Counted from the first letter of the stretch, positions 9,618 through 18,532 are shown. The stretch: 64,000 bases of DNA from CAG-488 sp051881315 (GCA_051881315.1 JBJEPQ010000027.1:30717-94716); one strand, 5' to 3'. Translations and numbers: made by a program. Notes: generated by a model from the letters alone, not told the origin.

Positions 9618-9733
9618 GCTCCACCTTTGGGGGAGCTGTCAGCGAAGCTGACTGAGGGAGGCAAGATTTCATCGAATCTTACTCCCTCCGTCTTCGGCAT
9701 AAATGCCGAAGCCACCTCCCTCACGAGGGAGGC
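9618..9733. repeat. Intergenic MITE-like palindromic element, full copy
   Basis: A run of nested hairpins begins CTCCACCTTTGGGGGAG and GTCAGCGAAGCTGAC and ends with CTTCGGC...GCCGAAG and CTCCCTCACGAGGGAG. The left 43 bases recur almost unchanged at 44934-44977, and a diverged relative lies at 18290-18437. It has no coding capacity. It lies between convergent genes, directly after a terminator. Confidence 0.75.
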
Positions 9734-9745
9734 GGGAAAGCTTGC

Positions 9746-10591
9746 TTAAAATCCGAACTGACCGAGATATGTGGTAGTTCCTTTTTCCTTTATTACATCT
9801 GTTTTCCCGTCGCTTTTTTTCATATTGAAAACATTGTCATAAGGCATTTTAATGCTGAGCTCGGTCACTCTGCCGCTACTGTCTGTAACAGCTTCAATCA
9901 CCGTTCCCGTGTATGTGACATATCCCGATGTGAAGCTCTTGATCTCTGTTTTGTCCGAGCAATATTCAAACGGGAAAGCACCTGCCGCATTGTAAACGGC
10001 ATCATCTTTCACATCAACCTTCTCACTCTTTATAACAAGCGTAATTTTCAGTCCGCCGCCCTGCTGTTTGACGGTCGCCGAGCTGAGCATTTCCTCGGTG
10101 AGCTTGGTTTCGGGACCGTATAAGCTGACCGCAAAACCGTCCTTGTCTTTTCCGTTGACGAACTCCGCCTCGACAGAAGCCGGATCGGATTTGATCAGGC
10201 TTACCTTACCGTTAATTGAATATGTGCCTGAATCATCGGTAGTGACCTTTGCCTTTTTCGCCTGAGCGTAGGTCTTGTTCAGCGCATTGTTGTAATAACT
10301 GACAATCTCGTTCTTTGTTGACGGCACTTTGCCTATCGTTTCAAGTCCGACCGAAACTTTAAGGATTTTCAAAGCGTCTGAGGAGTTGATCGTTCCGTCG
10401 CCGTTTACGTCGGCACTCGCCTTGATAAAGCCCTTATCGGTAATGCCGACGCTGTATTTGAGCACACTGAGAGCGTCGGAGGAGTTGATTGCTCCGTCAC
10501 CGTTGACATCACCGAGGGTTGCCGCAGAAGCGCCGACCGTCAGAGCCGCCGCAAGCGAAACCGCCGAAAGAACTGAAATAAATTTTTTCAT
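9746..10591 (-). CDS. Secreted type I dockerin protein with C-terminal domain of unknown function
   Basis: The internal ATG at 10591 has its own AAAGGAG eight bases upstream and starts a 281-residue product with a textbook signal peptide (MKKFISVLSAVSLAAALTVG, then ASA). Directly after it are two dockerin calcium-binding repeats, DVNGDGAINSSDAL and DVNGDGTINSSDAL, spaced as in type I dockerins. These bind cohesin modules of scaffoldins in cellulosome-like complexes. The remaining 190 residues start PSTKNEIVSYYNNALNK and are related to the C-terminal domain of the protein at 1727-2743. No catalytic residues are recognised. No cohesin is present in this window, so the partner scaffold must be elsewhere. 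Confidence 0.75.
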   Translation of the reverse strand: MKKFISVLSAVSLAAALTVGASAATLGDVNGDGAINSSDALSVLKYSVGITDKGFIKASADVNGDGTINSSDALKILKVSVGLETIGKVPSTKNEIVSYYNNALNKTYAQAKKAKVTTDDSGTYSINGKVSLIKSDPASVEAEFVNGKDKDGFAVSLYGPETKLTEEMLSSATVKQQGGGLKITLVIKSEKVDVKDDAVYNAAGAFPFEYCSDKTEIKSFTSGYVTYTGTVIEAVTDSSGRVTELSIKMPYDNVFNMKKSDGKTDVIKEKGTTTYLGQFGF

Positions 10592-11494
10592 TGTTTTTTC
10601 TCCTTTAAAAATTTTTATTTTTGTTTTTTTCTTTGCCTCTATTCTTCCGATGAGGTGTCTGCCGATATCGTGCAGAAGCCTGTAAGCCGCAGGCATTACG
10701 TCCTCGGGGAAGTTGTCGATAAATCTGTCGGCTTCAAAGGTGAAATCGCCATTGTAGTCGATATCCGCAAGAGCCTGTGTGATGTCCTCCCAGTCAAGGT
10801 CATAGAAAAACGGCGGACAATGCAGGTCACTCTTATAGTTGTTGTCGTGAACATGGAGACAGCCGACATAATCGTGGCCGAGTGCTCTCAGCAATTCAGA
10901 CGCAGTTGTACCGACCAGTCCTGCGTGACCGATATCGACGCAGGCGGTGAAATACTCCGGATCAAGCATTTCCATCATCTTGCGGAATTCATCGCCGAGA
11001 CTGCAGATATTGGGGACAATGTAATTTCTGCGGCTATCCCGGCCGAACATATTCTCACAGGCAACCTTGATGTTATACTCCTTGCAAAGCGGAATTAAAG
11101 CATTGTAAAACTCTGCGTTCAGCTCAAGATTTCTTTGACTGTCATTTACAAAGTAGGTCGGGTGGACAACAATATTCTTCACACCGAGGATACCTGCGAT
11201 CTCAATGGCTCTTTTTATCCTTTCGAGGATAACCTTGTTATATGTATCGTCCCCTACCCGATAGCTCGGGAACGGGGCGTGAGCCTGATTGAAAAACTTG
11301 CCGTAGCCCTCGGCGATTTTTTTCAGTTCAAGAACATATCGGCGGTAGTCCGGCGTGTTGAGAACTGTGTCGTCGTCACGCATGCAAAACATTGAATAGT
11401 CTATCGCATCAAAGCCTGCCTCGCAGATCATTCTGATATTCTTTACATCACCGAAGCGTTCGGATCCGACTTCCGTTTGTGTTGATAAAATCAT
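9746..11494 (-). CDS. Sugar phosphate isomerase/epimerase-like TIM barrel whose frame continues into a signal-peptide dockerin protein
   Basis: One uninterrupted frame of 582 codons with two unlike halves. Residues 1-301 form an AP-endonuclease-2-type TIM barrel (xylose isomerase-like superfamily): FNQAHAPFPSY, KNIVVHPTYF, VACENMFG, ACVDIGHAGL, CLHVHDNN and DGFTFEAD-like metal-binding positions (FTFEADRF). This half should be cytoplasmic and probably isomerises or epimerises a sugar or sugar phosphate. Its start overlaps the lacZ stop by four bases (ATGA), so it is translationally coupled to lacZ. Residues 302-582 begin with a signal peptide and are described separately. A signal peptide in the middle of a protein makes a real fusion unlikely. 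Single-base indels in the A-rich junction would end the first half in either other frame, so natural decay or an assembly error is possible. Confidence 0.75.
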   Translation of the reverse strand: MILSTQTEVGSERFGDVKNIRMICEAGFDAIDYSMFCMRDDDTVLNTPDYRRYVLELKKIAEGYGKFFNQAHAPFPSYRVGDDTYNKVILERIKRAIEIAGILGVKNIVVHPTYFVNDSQRNLELNAEFYNALIPLCKEYNIKVACENMFGRDSRRNYIVPNICSLGDEFRKMMEMLDPEYFTACVDIGHAGLVGTTASELLRALGHDYVGCLHVHDNNYKSDLHCPPFFYDLDWEDITQALADIDYNGDFTFEADRFIDNFPEDVMPAAYRLLHDIGRHLIGRIEAKKKTKIKIFKGEKTMKKFISVLSAVSLAAALTVGASAATLGDVNGDGAINSSDALSVLKYSVGITDKGFIKASADVNGDGTINSSDALKILKVSVGLETIGKVPSTKNEIVSYYNNALNKTYAQAKKAKVTTDDSGTYSINGKVSLIKSDPASVEAEFVNGKDKDGFAVSLYGPETKLTEEMLSSATVKQQGGGLKITLVIKSEKVDVKDDAVYNAAGAFPFEYCSDKTEIKSFTSGYVTYTGTVIEAVTDSSGRVTELSIKMPYDNVFNMKKSDGKTDVIKEKGTTTYLGQFGF

Positions 11495-14400
11495 TTTATG
11501 ACCCCCTCTATTTTAAAGGCAAAGGAATAGTTGCCCCGTTTCATCTTATACGGCTCGTGCAGACAGGCTGTACCCGGCATATCGCCGCCGACGCCCCTCT
11601 GCTTTGCGTCAATGCTGAGCGAGAGGTATTCGTCCTCCTCAAGCTCATAAAGATGCATTGCCTTTTCCAGTTTCTCCTGAGAATAACGCTGAAGCTGAAA
11701 TTCAAACGGGAAATCGGAGCTTATGCAAAATCCGTTTCCGTCGCCGTTTGTTATTTCAACAGAACGGACGTCTGTCCTGTTGCCGTTTTCCTGCGGTCGC
11801 ATATATCTGTGTTCAAGCTCCTCGACCGTCAGTTCATGTCTGCCGATACGCTGACCTGTCTTTCTGTCGCAGTACGCCTCATGCGGTCCTCTGCCGTACC
11901 ACTTAACGTTGCGGTACTCCTTGCTTATTCCGAGCCTTACTCCTGCGCGAAGCATGGGCAGAACGGGGCTTTCCATATTCTGACCGATATTTATGCTTCC
12001 GTCGCTGTTGACGATTATATCCGTTTCAACATCGCCTGCAAACGGTGCAAACCAATGAATGTTCACTATGCAGGAGCCTGAGAACGGGAATATCGAAAAG
12101 CTCTTTACGGTTACGGTGCGGCTTGTAATATCCCAGAGATAAAGCGGATTGAGCCGCTTGAACATAGGAGCAAAGTTGAAATAGTTTGTGTCGTTATCCG
12201 TCAGCGGACGGAAGAAATTCGGTTTCAGGAAAAGTGAGTTGTCAAGAATGTTTCCGTTTCCGAAGTCGATGCCGTAAAGCTTCCTGTCCTTGAACGTAAC
12301 CGTTGTTCCTGCCGCAACGATGCGGTGAACTCCGTTTTCCGTTATAACCCTAACCATACCCTCTCTGAGAGCGTCATTTTCTTTTATATTACTCAGCGTA
12401 AACTGATTGAAGCTGATCTCATCGTCCGCCTTGCGCCATTCGTTTGCCTGCTTGTATCTGTAAGAAAGTGTCAGAATGTATTCTCCCGTACCGAAATCCC
12501 TTGAATACGGAATGTTCAGAGTTTTCGCCGTCATCGGCGCAATTCCGTCAAGGGAAATTTTACCGTTTTCAATCGGCTCGCCGTCCCTCGTGACCGACCA
12601 GTCAAGATAGCAGTAATCAAGCGGAACGAAATAATTCTTGTTCTTTACGCTTACCCGTCCGCGTTCAAGGTCGATATCCTCGGCGGAAATGTTGGAATAA
12701 ACCTGCTTGACCTCATAATATGCAGGGTGCGGAATCCTGTCGGCTCCGATTATTCCGTTTGCACAGAAATAGAAGCTCGACCAGCCCTCCTTGAAGTCGC
12801 CGCCGTAGAGCCATTTGCCGTCCCTGCGGATCGACTGATCGACGTAATCCCAGATAAATCCGCCCGTCATATGATCGTATTTTTCAAAATCATCAACATA
12901 TTCCTTGAAGTTTCCGAGGCTGTTTTCCATGCTGTGAGCATACTCGCAGTAGATGACGGGATGATCCGCAAATGCGCTTTCAGGCACATCCTTGTTGTCC
13001 GCCGCAAGAGCGTTTGCAATGTTGTCAAACAAGGTTGCGGTGATCGCCTTTTGATTAACGAGCTTTTCAACGACGTTTTCCATCGGGTACATTCGGCTGA
13101 TGAAATCGGATTTGGTGAGGTCAAAATCACCCTCGTAATGTATCGGATAAAGGTCGCAGAGCTTCAATATAGCTTTTTTCATCTCGGCAAAGTTTGTTCC
13201 GTCTCCTGCCTCGTTTCCGAGGGACCAGAAGCAGATGCAGGCGTGGCTTCTGTCACGGAGCACCATCATCTCGGCTCTGTCGATAACTGCGGAGGTCCAC
13301 AGCGGATTGTCGCCGGGAACGTTCTTCCTGCGGACGCCGTGACTTTCAACGTCGCACTCATCCATAACATAAAAACCAAGCTCGTCACAAAGCTCGTAGA
13401 AGAACGGATCATCGGGATAATGGCTTGTTCTGATAGCGTTGATATTCGCCTGCTTCATAAGGTAGAGATCCTGATAATACCTCTCCCTCGGCACAGCCCA
13501 GCCGTGATCGGGATCAAAATCGTGACGGTTTACACCCTTGATAATGACCTTCTGACCGTTTATATAATATACGTTTCCGATTATTTCAACACGCTTGAAG
13601 CCGATCCTTATCTCCTTTTTCACAGTACAGCGATTGCCCTCGTAAAGGCTGACCGTCAGCGTGTAGAGTTCTGGAGCTTCGGCGCTCCATCTGCGGCAAT
13701 TCTTAACAGTATGAGTGATTTTCAGCTCGCCGCTCGCCTTGTCCTTGAAGATCTCCTTTTTGTCAAGGCTCACCTTGCAGGTGACGGTCTTGTCCGTGCT
13801 GAATTTCAGCGTCAGGTCAAGTATTCCGTCGGTGTAGCTGTCGTCGAGGGTTGTTCTTGCGTAGATATCCTCAACGGTGGTCTGCGGCTCGGCAACAAGG
13901 CATACCTCACGGTAAATTCCCGAAAACTGCCACATATCCTGATTTTCAAGATAGGTTGCGTCGCTGAAGCGCATAACCCTTGCGGCAAGCAGGTTTTCAC
14001 CCTCGTGAAGCTCGTCCGTGATGTCAAACTCCGCAGGCGTCATCGAGCCCTGCGAATAGCCGACATACCTGCCGTTGACATAGACATAAAGAGCCGACTT
14101 TGCCGCACCGAAATGCAGTATAACTCTCCTGCCGTCAAAGCTTTCGGGCAGGGTGAATTTGCGGCGGTAAAAGCCGATCTCGTTTTTCTCATGGCTGATC
14201 TTTGGAATCTGAGACTCCACGGTTGAAACCTGCGGCGGCATTGAGGAGCAGAGATATATCGGCTTACCGTAGCCGTAGGTCTGCCAGACCGACGGAACGG
14301 GGATGTCGTCCCAGCCGCTGTCGTCAAAATCGGGACAGAAAAAGTCCTGCGGCTGACCGTCCACACCCATCTGCCATTTAAACTTCCATTCGCCGTTGAG

Positions 14401-14541
14401 CGAAAGCTTATATTTCGACTCGCCGTAAACAACCTTATCCCTTGCGTCATACGGCAGGGCAAGATTGTGTCCGTTAAGCTTGTTTTCACGGAAAAATAAC
14501 GGGTTTTCCCATTTATGAAGCGGTTTTTTCAAAAAAATCAA
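11491..14541 (-). CDS. lacZ: Beta-galactosidase, glycoside hydrolase family 2 (LacZ type)
   Basis: Hydrolyses terminal beta-galactosides such as lactose. The 1016-residue length matches LacZ-type GH2 enzymes. N-terminal jelly-roll motifs (LNGEWKFKW, VPSVWQTYGYG) and the catalytic barrel are present: RTSHYPDDPFFYELCDELGFYVMDE split by normal family residues, WSLGNEAG with the acid/base Glu near residue 445, and CEYAHSM with the nucleophile Glu near residue 532. The C-terminal beta-sandwich (Bgal_small_N) has YGRGPHEAYCDRKTG and PQENGNRTDVR. There is no signal peptide, so it is intracellular. It heads an operon with the TIM-barrel gene (four-base overlap) and is divergent from the DUF1846 gene. 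Confidence 0.95.
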   Translation of the reverse strand: MIFLKKPLHKWENPLFFRENKLNGHNLALPYDARDKVVYGESKYKLSLNGEWKFKWQMGVDGQPQDFFCPDFDDSGWDDIPVPSVWQTYGYGKPIYLCSSMPPQVSTVESQIPKISHEKNEIGFYRRKFTLPESFDGRRVILHFGAAKSALYVYVNGRYVGYSQGSMTPAEFDITDELHEGENLLAARVMRFSDATYLENQDMWQFSGIYREVCLVAEPQTTVEDIYARTTLDDSYTDGILDLTLKFSTDKTVTCKVSLDKKEIFKDKASGELKITHTVKNCRRWSAEAPELYTLTVSLYEGNRCTVKKEIRIGFKRVEIIGNVYYINGQKVIIKGVNRHDFDPDHGWAVPRERYYQDLYLMKQANINAIRTSHYPDDPFFYELCDELGFYVMDECDVESHGVRRKNVPGDNPLWTSAVIDRAEMMVLRDRSHACICFWSLGNEAGDGTNFAEMKKAILKLCDLYPIHYEGDFDLTKSDFISRMYPMENVVEKLVNQKAITATLFDNIANALAADNKDVPESAFADHPVIYCEYAHSMENSLGNFKEYVDDFEKYDHMTGGFIWDYVDQSIRRDGKWLYGGDFKEGWSSFYFCANGIIGADRIPHPAYYEVKQVYSNISAEDIDLERGRVSVKNKNYFVPLDYCYLDWSVTRDGEPIENGKISLDGIAPMTAKTLNIPYSRDFGTGEYILTLSYRYKQANEWRKADDEISFNQFTLSNIKENDALREGMVRVITENGVHRIVAAGTTVTFKDRKLYGIDFGNGNILDNSLFLKPNFFRPLTDNDTNYFNFAPMFKRLNPLYLWDITSRTVTVKSFSIFPFSGSCIVNIHWFAPFAGDVETDIIVNSDGSINIGQNMESPVLPMLRAGVRLGISKEYRNVKWYGRGPHEAYCDRKTGQRIGRHELTVEELEHRYMRPQENGNRTDVRSVEITNGDGNGFCISSDFPFEFQLQRYSQEKLEKAMHLYELEEDEYLSLSIDAKQRGVGGDMPGTACLHEPYKMKRGNYSFAFKIEGVIK

Positions 14542-14690
14542 CTCCTGTCTTTATTATTTAATTATATCTTTACTTATTCGTTAAGTCAAATAAATTAATG
14601 TTATTTTTTTGTAAAATCACAAATAAATGCAAATATTAGATAAATAAAATAAAAAAAGATAATCGGAACAGAAAAATTAGTCAAATCTTA

Positions 14691-14719
14691 TTGTAAAAAA
14701 TCGGCAACGGTATTATAAT
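14691..14719 (+). promoter_or_regulatory. Sigma-A promoter of the DUF1846 gene
   Basis: TTGTAA and a perfect TATAAT are separated by 17 bases. The predicted transcription start near 14726 lies after the in-frame ATG at 14723, which rules that ATG out as the start codon. Confidence 0.7.
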
Positions 14720-14752
14720 AAAATGACTAATGCAATTTTTGAGGTGTTGGTG

Positions 14753-16237
14753 TTGAAAAAAATCGGATTTGACAATGAAAAATATGTTAAGATGCAGTCT
14801 GAGCATATTAAGGAAAGAATAGGAAAGTTCGGCGGCAAGCTCTATCTTGAGTTTGGCGGCAAGCTTTTTGACGACTACCATGCGTCGAGAGTTCTGCCCG
14901 GCTTCGCTCCCGACAGCAAGGTCAAGATGCTCATGCAGCTCAAGGATCAGGCTGAGATCGTTATTGTTGTCAACGCTTCGGATATCGAGAAGAACAAAAT
15001 CAGAGGAGATCTCGGCATAACCTACGATCTGGACGTACTCAGGCTTATTGACGCTTTCAGAGGAATAGGGCTTCTCGTCGGCAGCGTTGTTATGACAAGA
15101 TACAGCGCACAGCCTGCGGCAGACGCTTTCTGTAAGAGACTTGAAAACCTCGGCATCAAGGTGTACCACCATTACACGATTCCGGGATATCCCTCCGATG
15201 TTGACAGGATCGTCAGCGACGAGGGCTTCGGCAAGAACGAATATATTGAAACCACACGTTCGCTTGTCGTTATCACGGCTCCCGGCCCCGGAAGCGGAAA
15301 GATGGCTACCTGCCTTTCTCAGCTTTACCATGAACACAAGCGCGGAATAAGCGCAGGATATGCGAAATTCGAGACCTTCCCGATCTGGAATCTTCCGCTT
15401 AATCACCCTGTCAATCTCGCCTACGAGGCGGCTACGGCAGATCTTAACGACGTCAATATGATAGATCCGTTCCACCTTGAGGCCTACGGTGAAATGACGG
15501 TCAACTACAACCGTGACGTAGAGATCTTTCCCGTGCTTGCGGCAACCTTTGACCAGATCTACGGCGAGTGTCCGTACAAGTCCCCGACGGATATGGGCGT
15601 AAATATGGCAGGCAACTGCATTATTGACGACGAGGCCTGCTGTGAAGCTTCAAGGCAGGAGATCATACGCCGCTTTTTTGCCGAGCAATGTGCGGTCAAG
15701 AAAGGTCTCGGAAATCCCGAAAGCGTGGACAAGATCAAGCTGATTATGAAAAAGACAGGCATTTCTCTCAGCGAGCGTCCTGTTATAGCGGCGGCCAAGG
15801 AAAAGGCTGAGCAGACGGGAGAGCCTGCAATGGCTATTGAAACCGGAGAAAACGCACTTGTCACGGGCAGGACTTCTCTGCTTATGGGCGCAGGTGCGGC
15901 GGCAATGCTGAACGCTCTTAAAAAGCTTGCGGGAATTAACGATGATATACATCTGCTTTCCCCTGCGATAATCGAGCCTGTTCAGGAGCTTAAAGTAAAA
16001 TATATGGGCAACCACAATCCGAGACTTCACGTTGACGAGGTGCTTATCGCCCTTTCGGTTTCGGCGGCGACCAATCCTTTCGCCAAGCTCGCTTTACAGC
16101 AAATTCCGAAGCTCAGAGGTATGGAGGCTCACGCAACCGTAATCCTCAAGGAGCAGGACGAGTCCGTGTTCAAAAAATTCGGAATAAACATAACCTGCGA
16201 ACCGCAGTATCAGACAAAAAAGCTTTATCATAAGTGA
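14753..16237 (+). CDS. DUF1846 family protein
   Basis: Conserved protein of about 494 residues in the DUF1846 family, whose biochemical function is not established to my knowledge. The N-terminal KKIGFDNEKYVKMQSEHI, the LEFGGKLFDDYHASRVLPGF segment and the GPGSGKMATCLSQLYHE loop, which looks like a P-loop, are typical. There is no signal peptide or membrane segment. I chose the TTG at 14753 (GTG at 14750 is possible) because GAGG lies about eight bases upstream and because the predicted transcript starts after the ATG at 14723. It is followed at 11 bases by a peptidase E-like gene, so the two are probably cotranscribed. Confidence 0.85.
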   Translation: MKKIGFDNEKYVKMQSEHIKERIGKFGGKLYLEFGGKLFDDYHASRVLPGFAPDSKVKMLMQLKDQAEIVIVVNASDIEKNKIRGDLGITYDLDVLRLIDAFRGIGLLVGSVVMTRYSAQPAADAFCKRLENLGIKVYHHYTIPGYPSDVDRIVSDEGFGKNEYIETTRSLVVITAPGPGSGKMATCLSQLYHEHKRGISAGYAKFETFPIWNLPLNHPVNLAYEAATADLNDVNMIDPFHLEAYGEMTVNYNRDVEIFPVLAATFDQIYGECPYKSPTDMGVNMAGNCIIDDEACCEASRQEIIRRFFAEQCAVKKGLGNPESVDKIKLIMKKTGISLSERPVIAAAKEKAEQTGEPAMAIETGENALVTGRTSLLMGAGAAAMLNALKKLAGINDDIHLLSPAIIEPVQELKVKYMGNHNPRLHVDEVLIALSVSAATNPFAKLALQQIPKLRGMEAHATVILKEQDESVFKKFGINITCEPQYQTKKLYHK

Positions 16238-16248
16238 GGAAATTTATT

Positions 16249-16941
16249 ATGGGTAAAATAGTTGCAATCGGCGGCGGACGCTACGACGACGGCGAAATCA
16301 TCAACATCTTTGAATACATTGTTTCCCTTGCGGGAAAGAAAAATCCGAAAGTCCTTTTCATTCCCACGGCAGGACACGATGATATCAACGGAGATGAGCA
16401 CATCAAGCTCGGTTTTGAAAAATTCGGCTGTGAATTTGACGTTCTTTTCCTCACAGACGAGAAGAGAACCGTCACCGATATCCGTTCCGTGATTATGTCG
16501 GCGGACATCATTTACGTCGGCGGCGGAAATGTTGAATTTATGATGGATACCTGGAAAAAGACAGGAGCGGACAAGGCTCTTGTTGAGGCATACAAGGCAG
16601 GCAAGGTTATGTCGGGTTACAGCGCAGGTGCTGTCTGCTGGTTTGATGTGGGCTATGACGACTGCGGCCCCGATCACACCTTTATGTTCTGCGACTGTCT
16701 CGGTATTCTCCCCTACTGCGCTTGCCCTCACTTTGAGTCGGATTGGTGGCAGTCTTTTAAGACGGCTATCAAGACACGCCCCGAACAGGGACTTGCGATT
16801 GAAAACGGAGCGGCTTTGATTTTTGTTGACGGTCTTTTGGGCACGATCAGAGGAAACGACGGCGGCGAAGTCTGGATCCTCGACAATGACAGCGAGCTGA
16901 ATATAAGCAGTATTGTTGATAAATTCAACAGAAGATCTTAA
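16249..16941 (+). CDS. Peptidase E-like protein (peptidase S51 family)
   Basis: A 230-residue member of the S51 / class I glutamine-amidotransferase-like fold. GYSAGAVCW carries the nucleophile Ser of the elbow (Gly-x-Ser-Ala-Gly), and the N-terminal GGGRYDDGE, YVGGGN and LPYCACPHF segments fit the group. Family members cleave Asp-X dipeptides (PepE) or are uncharacterised relatives, so the substrate is inferred. The ATG at 16249 has GAGGA nine bases upstream; a GTG at 16234 would overlap the DUF1846 stop and lacks a ribosome site. Confidence 0.82.
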   Translation: MGKIVAIGGGRYDDGEIINIFEYIVSLAGKKNPKVLFIPTAGHDDINGDEHIKLGFEKFGCEFDVLFLTDEKRTVTDIRSVIMSADIIYVGGGNVEFMMDTWKKTGADKALVEAYKAGKVMSGYSAGAVCWFDVGYDDCGPDHTFMFCDCLGILPYCACPHFESDWWQSFKTAIKTRPEQGLAIENGAALIFVDGLLGTIRGNDGGEVWILDNDSELNISSIVDKFNRRS

Positions 16942-16948
16942 CTGTCCA

Positions 16949-16977
16949 TTGACTTTATTGTGTTATTATGATAAAAT
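16949..16977 (+). promoter_or_regulatory. Sigma-A promoter of the metallophosphoesterase gene
   Basis: TTGACT and TAAAAT with a 17-base spacer lie just after the peptidase E stop and 28 bases before the start codon. Confidence 0.7.
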
Positions 16978-17004
16978 ATCAAAAAAATATGGAGGCTTTT
17001 CCCA

Positions 17005-18213
17005 ATGAAAAAAGTTATTTCAATTCTTTTGGCTGTTGTAATGCTTTTCTCCTGCGCCGTTTTTGCCTCGGCGAAGACTGACAGGGTGCTTAAATTTGAC
17101 GAAAACGGTCAGTTCAAAATCCTTGTTCTCGCCGATATCCAGTCGGGCTATCCCGTCGGAGAAGCTCTCAAAGCTTACATAGCCGAAGCTATCGACGCTT
17201 CCGAGCCTGATCTCGTTGTTTTCCTCGGCGACAATATTATGGGCTCGGATGACAAGAGTGAGGAAAGATATTGGATGGGCTACGACGAGGTTCTCACTAT
17301 TCTCGAAGACAAAGGCGTTCCTTTCACTCTTGTTTTCGGCAATCACGATGACGAATCCATGCCCACAATAACCAAGGAAGAAATGCTCAGAAAGTATCAG
17401 TCCTACGACGGATGTCTTGCATATGACGCAGATCCCTCGCTTCACGGCTGTGCAACTCACAATCTTCCCATCCTCAGCAGTGACGGCAGAAAGATCGCCT
17501 ATAACCTCTGGATGTTCGACAGCGGAGATTATGTATTCAACGAGGACGGCTCAAAGAACGGCTATGACTGCGTTCGTGCCGATCAGATCGAATGGTACAA
17601 GGAAACAAGTGAAAATCTTCAGACTCTCAACGGCGGTGAGGTTGTTCCGTCAATGGCTTTCCAGCACATTATTACTCAGGAAGCAACTCAGGCTGTTATG
17701 TTCTCGCTCCCGTTCCAGCTCGGAGCAATCACGAGAAACTTCTCCGACGGAACATCGGCAACCTATCTTCCGAACTACTTTGCTTTTGAAGGACTTCTCG
17801 GCGAGGCTCCGTGTCCGTCCCTTGAGAATGAAGGTCAGTGGGACGCATTCGTTGAGCGCGGAGATGTTGTAGCCTGCTTCTTCGGTCACGACCATAAAAA
17901 TAACTTCAGCGTAAATGTAAACGGAGTTGACGCAGTAAGCGTTCCGGGTACTTCTTTCCGCTCATACAGAAGCGTAACCGATCAGGGTTCATTGGTAATC
18001 ACGCTTGATGAAAGTGATCTTTCAAGCTACAGCACCGAAAATCTTTACACAAGCGATCTTGCTGTTATAGAGGGTTCGAACATTCCGAATCAGGAACACT
18101 CCGAATCGGTTATCAACTATAAGTTCAGAACTTTTGCACGTTTCCTTGCTCACGGTATCCTTGATGTTCTCAGAGCACTCTTCGCAAGAATCCCTGTTCC
18201 CTACGCAAAATAA
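17005..18213 (+). CDS. Secreted calcineurin-like metallophosphoesterase
   Basis: The 402-residue product begins with a signal peptide (cleavage plausible after FASA near residue 23) and then carries the metallophosphoesterase metal site: ILVLADIQ (Asp), VVFLGDNIM (Gly-Asp), VFGNHDDE (Gly-Asn-His-Asp), AFQHI and FGHDHKNN (Gly-His-Asp-His). The ADIQ in place of the more usual DxH is as in purple-acid/PhoD-like secreted phosphoesterases. It should hydrolyse phosphate esters outside the cell; the substrate is unknown. It has its own promoter and ends in a strong terminator, so it is a single-gene unit. Confidence 0.88.
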   Translation: MKKVISILLAVVMLFSCAVFASAKTDRVLKFDENGQFKILVLADIQSGYPVGEALKAYIAEAIDASEPDLVVFLGDNIMGSDDKSEERYWMGYDEVLTILEDKGVPFTLVFGNHDDESMPTITKEEMLRKYQSYDGCLAYDADPSLHGCATHNLPILSSDGRKIAYNLWMFDSGDYVFNEDGSKNGYDCVRADQIEWYKETSENLQTLNGGEVVPSMAFQHIITQEATQAVMFSLPFQLGAITRNFSDGTSATYLPNYFAFEGLLGEAPCPSLENEGQWDAFVERGDVVACFFGHDHKNNFSVNVNGVDAVSVPGTSFRSYRSVTDQGSLVITLDESDLSSYSTENLYTSDLAVIEGSNIPNQEHSESVINYKFRTFARFLAHGILDVLRALFARIPVPYAK

Positions 18214-18229
18214 TTCAATATAAGCAATC

Positions 18230-18268
18230 AACCCTCCGTACGGTTTCAATCGCACGGAGGGTTTTTAT
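18230..18268 (+). terminator. Strong Rho-independent terminator
   Basis: ACCCTCCGT pairs with ACGGAGGGT and is followed by a T run (GTTTTTATTT), 17 bases after the metallophosphoesterase stop. Confidence 0.9.
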
Positions 18269-18289
18269 TTGTGGCGGATATGGTGTTCT

Positions 18290-18437
18290 GCCTTCCCCTT
18301 GAGGGGAAGGTGGCACAACCGCAGGTTGTGACTGAGGGATTGATAAGAAACTAATGTTTCATCTTAGCTTTGTCATTTGCATTTATCCCCTCCGTCACGG
18401 CTTCGCCGTGCCACCTCCCCTTGCTTCAAGGGGAGGC
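18290..18437. repeat. Intergenic MITE-like palindromic element, diverged copy
   Basis: The ends CCTTCCCCTTGAGGGGAAGG and CCTCCCCTTGCTTCAAGGGG are hairpins, and together they resemble the element at 9618-9733 in layout (inner TGACTGAGGGA and TCCCTCCGTCACGG...CCGTG). It fills the gap between the terminator and ispE; the remaining bases to 18532 hold nothing else I recognise. Confidence 0.65.
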
Positions 18438-18532
18438 TAAAACGGTTTCTGCAAACTTTTTAACTTTATCTTCTAATGTCTAACATCTAAAATCTAATGT
18501 CTAAAAAGTGTGCTTTCCGCTCGGCTTCCTTA

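Noticed and set aside
12727..14226. A 499-codon open frame on the plus strand, antisense to lacZ
   Set aside because: It lies fully inside lacZ, lacks a ribosome binding site and shows no family motif. Long antisense frames are common opposite GC-biased coding genes.
14723..14752. ATG at 14723 as the start of the DUF1846 gene
   Set aside because: It lies upstream of the predicted transcription start of a strong promoter, so it would not be in the mRNA.
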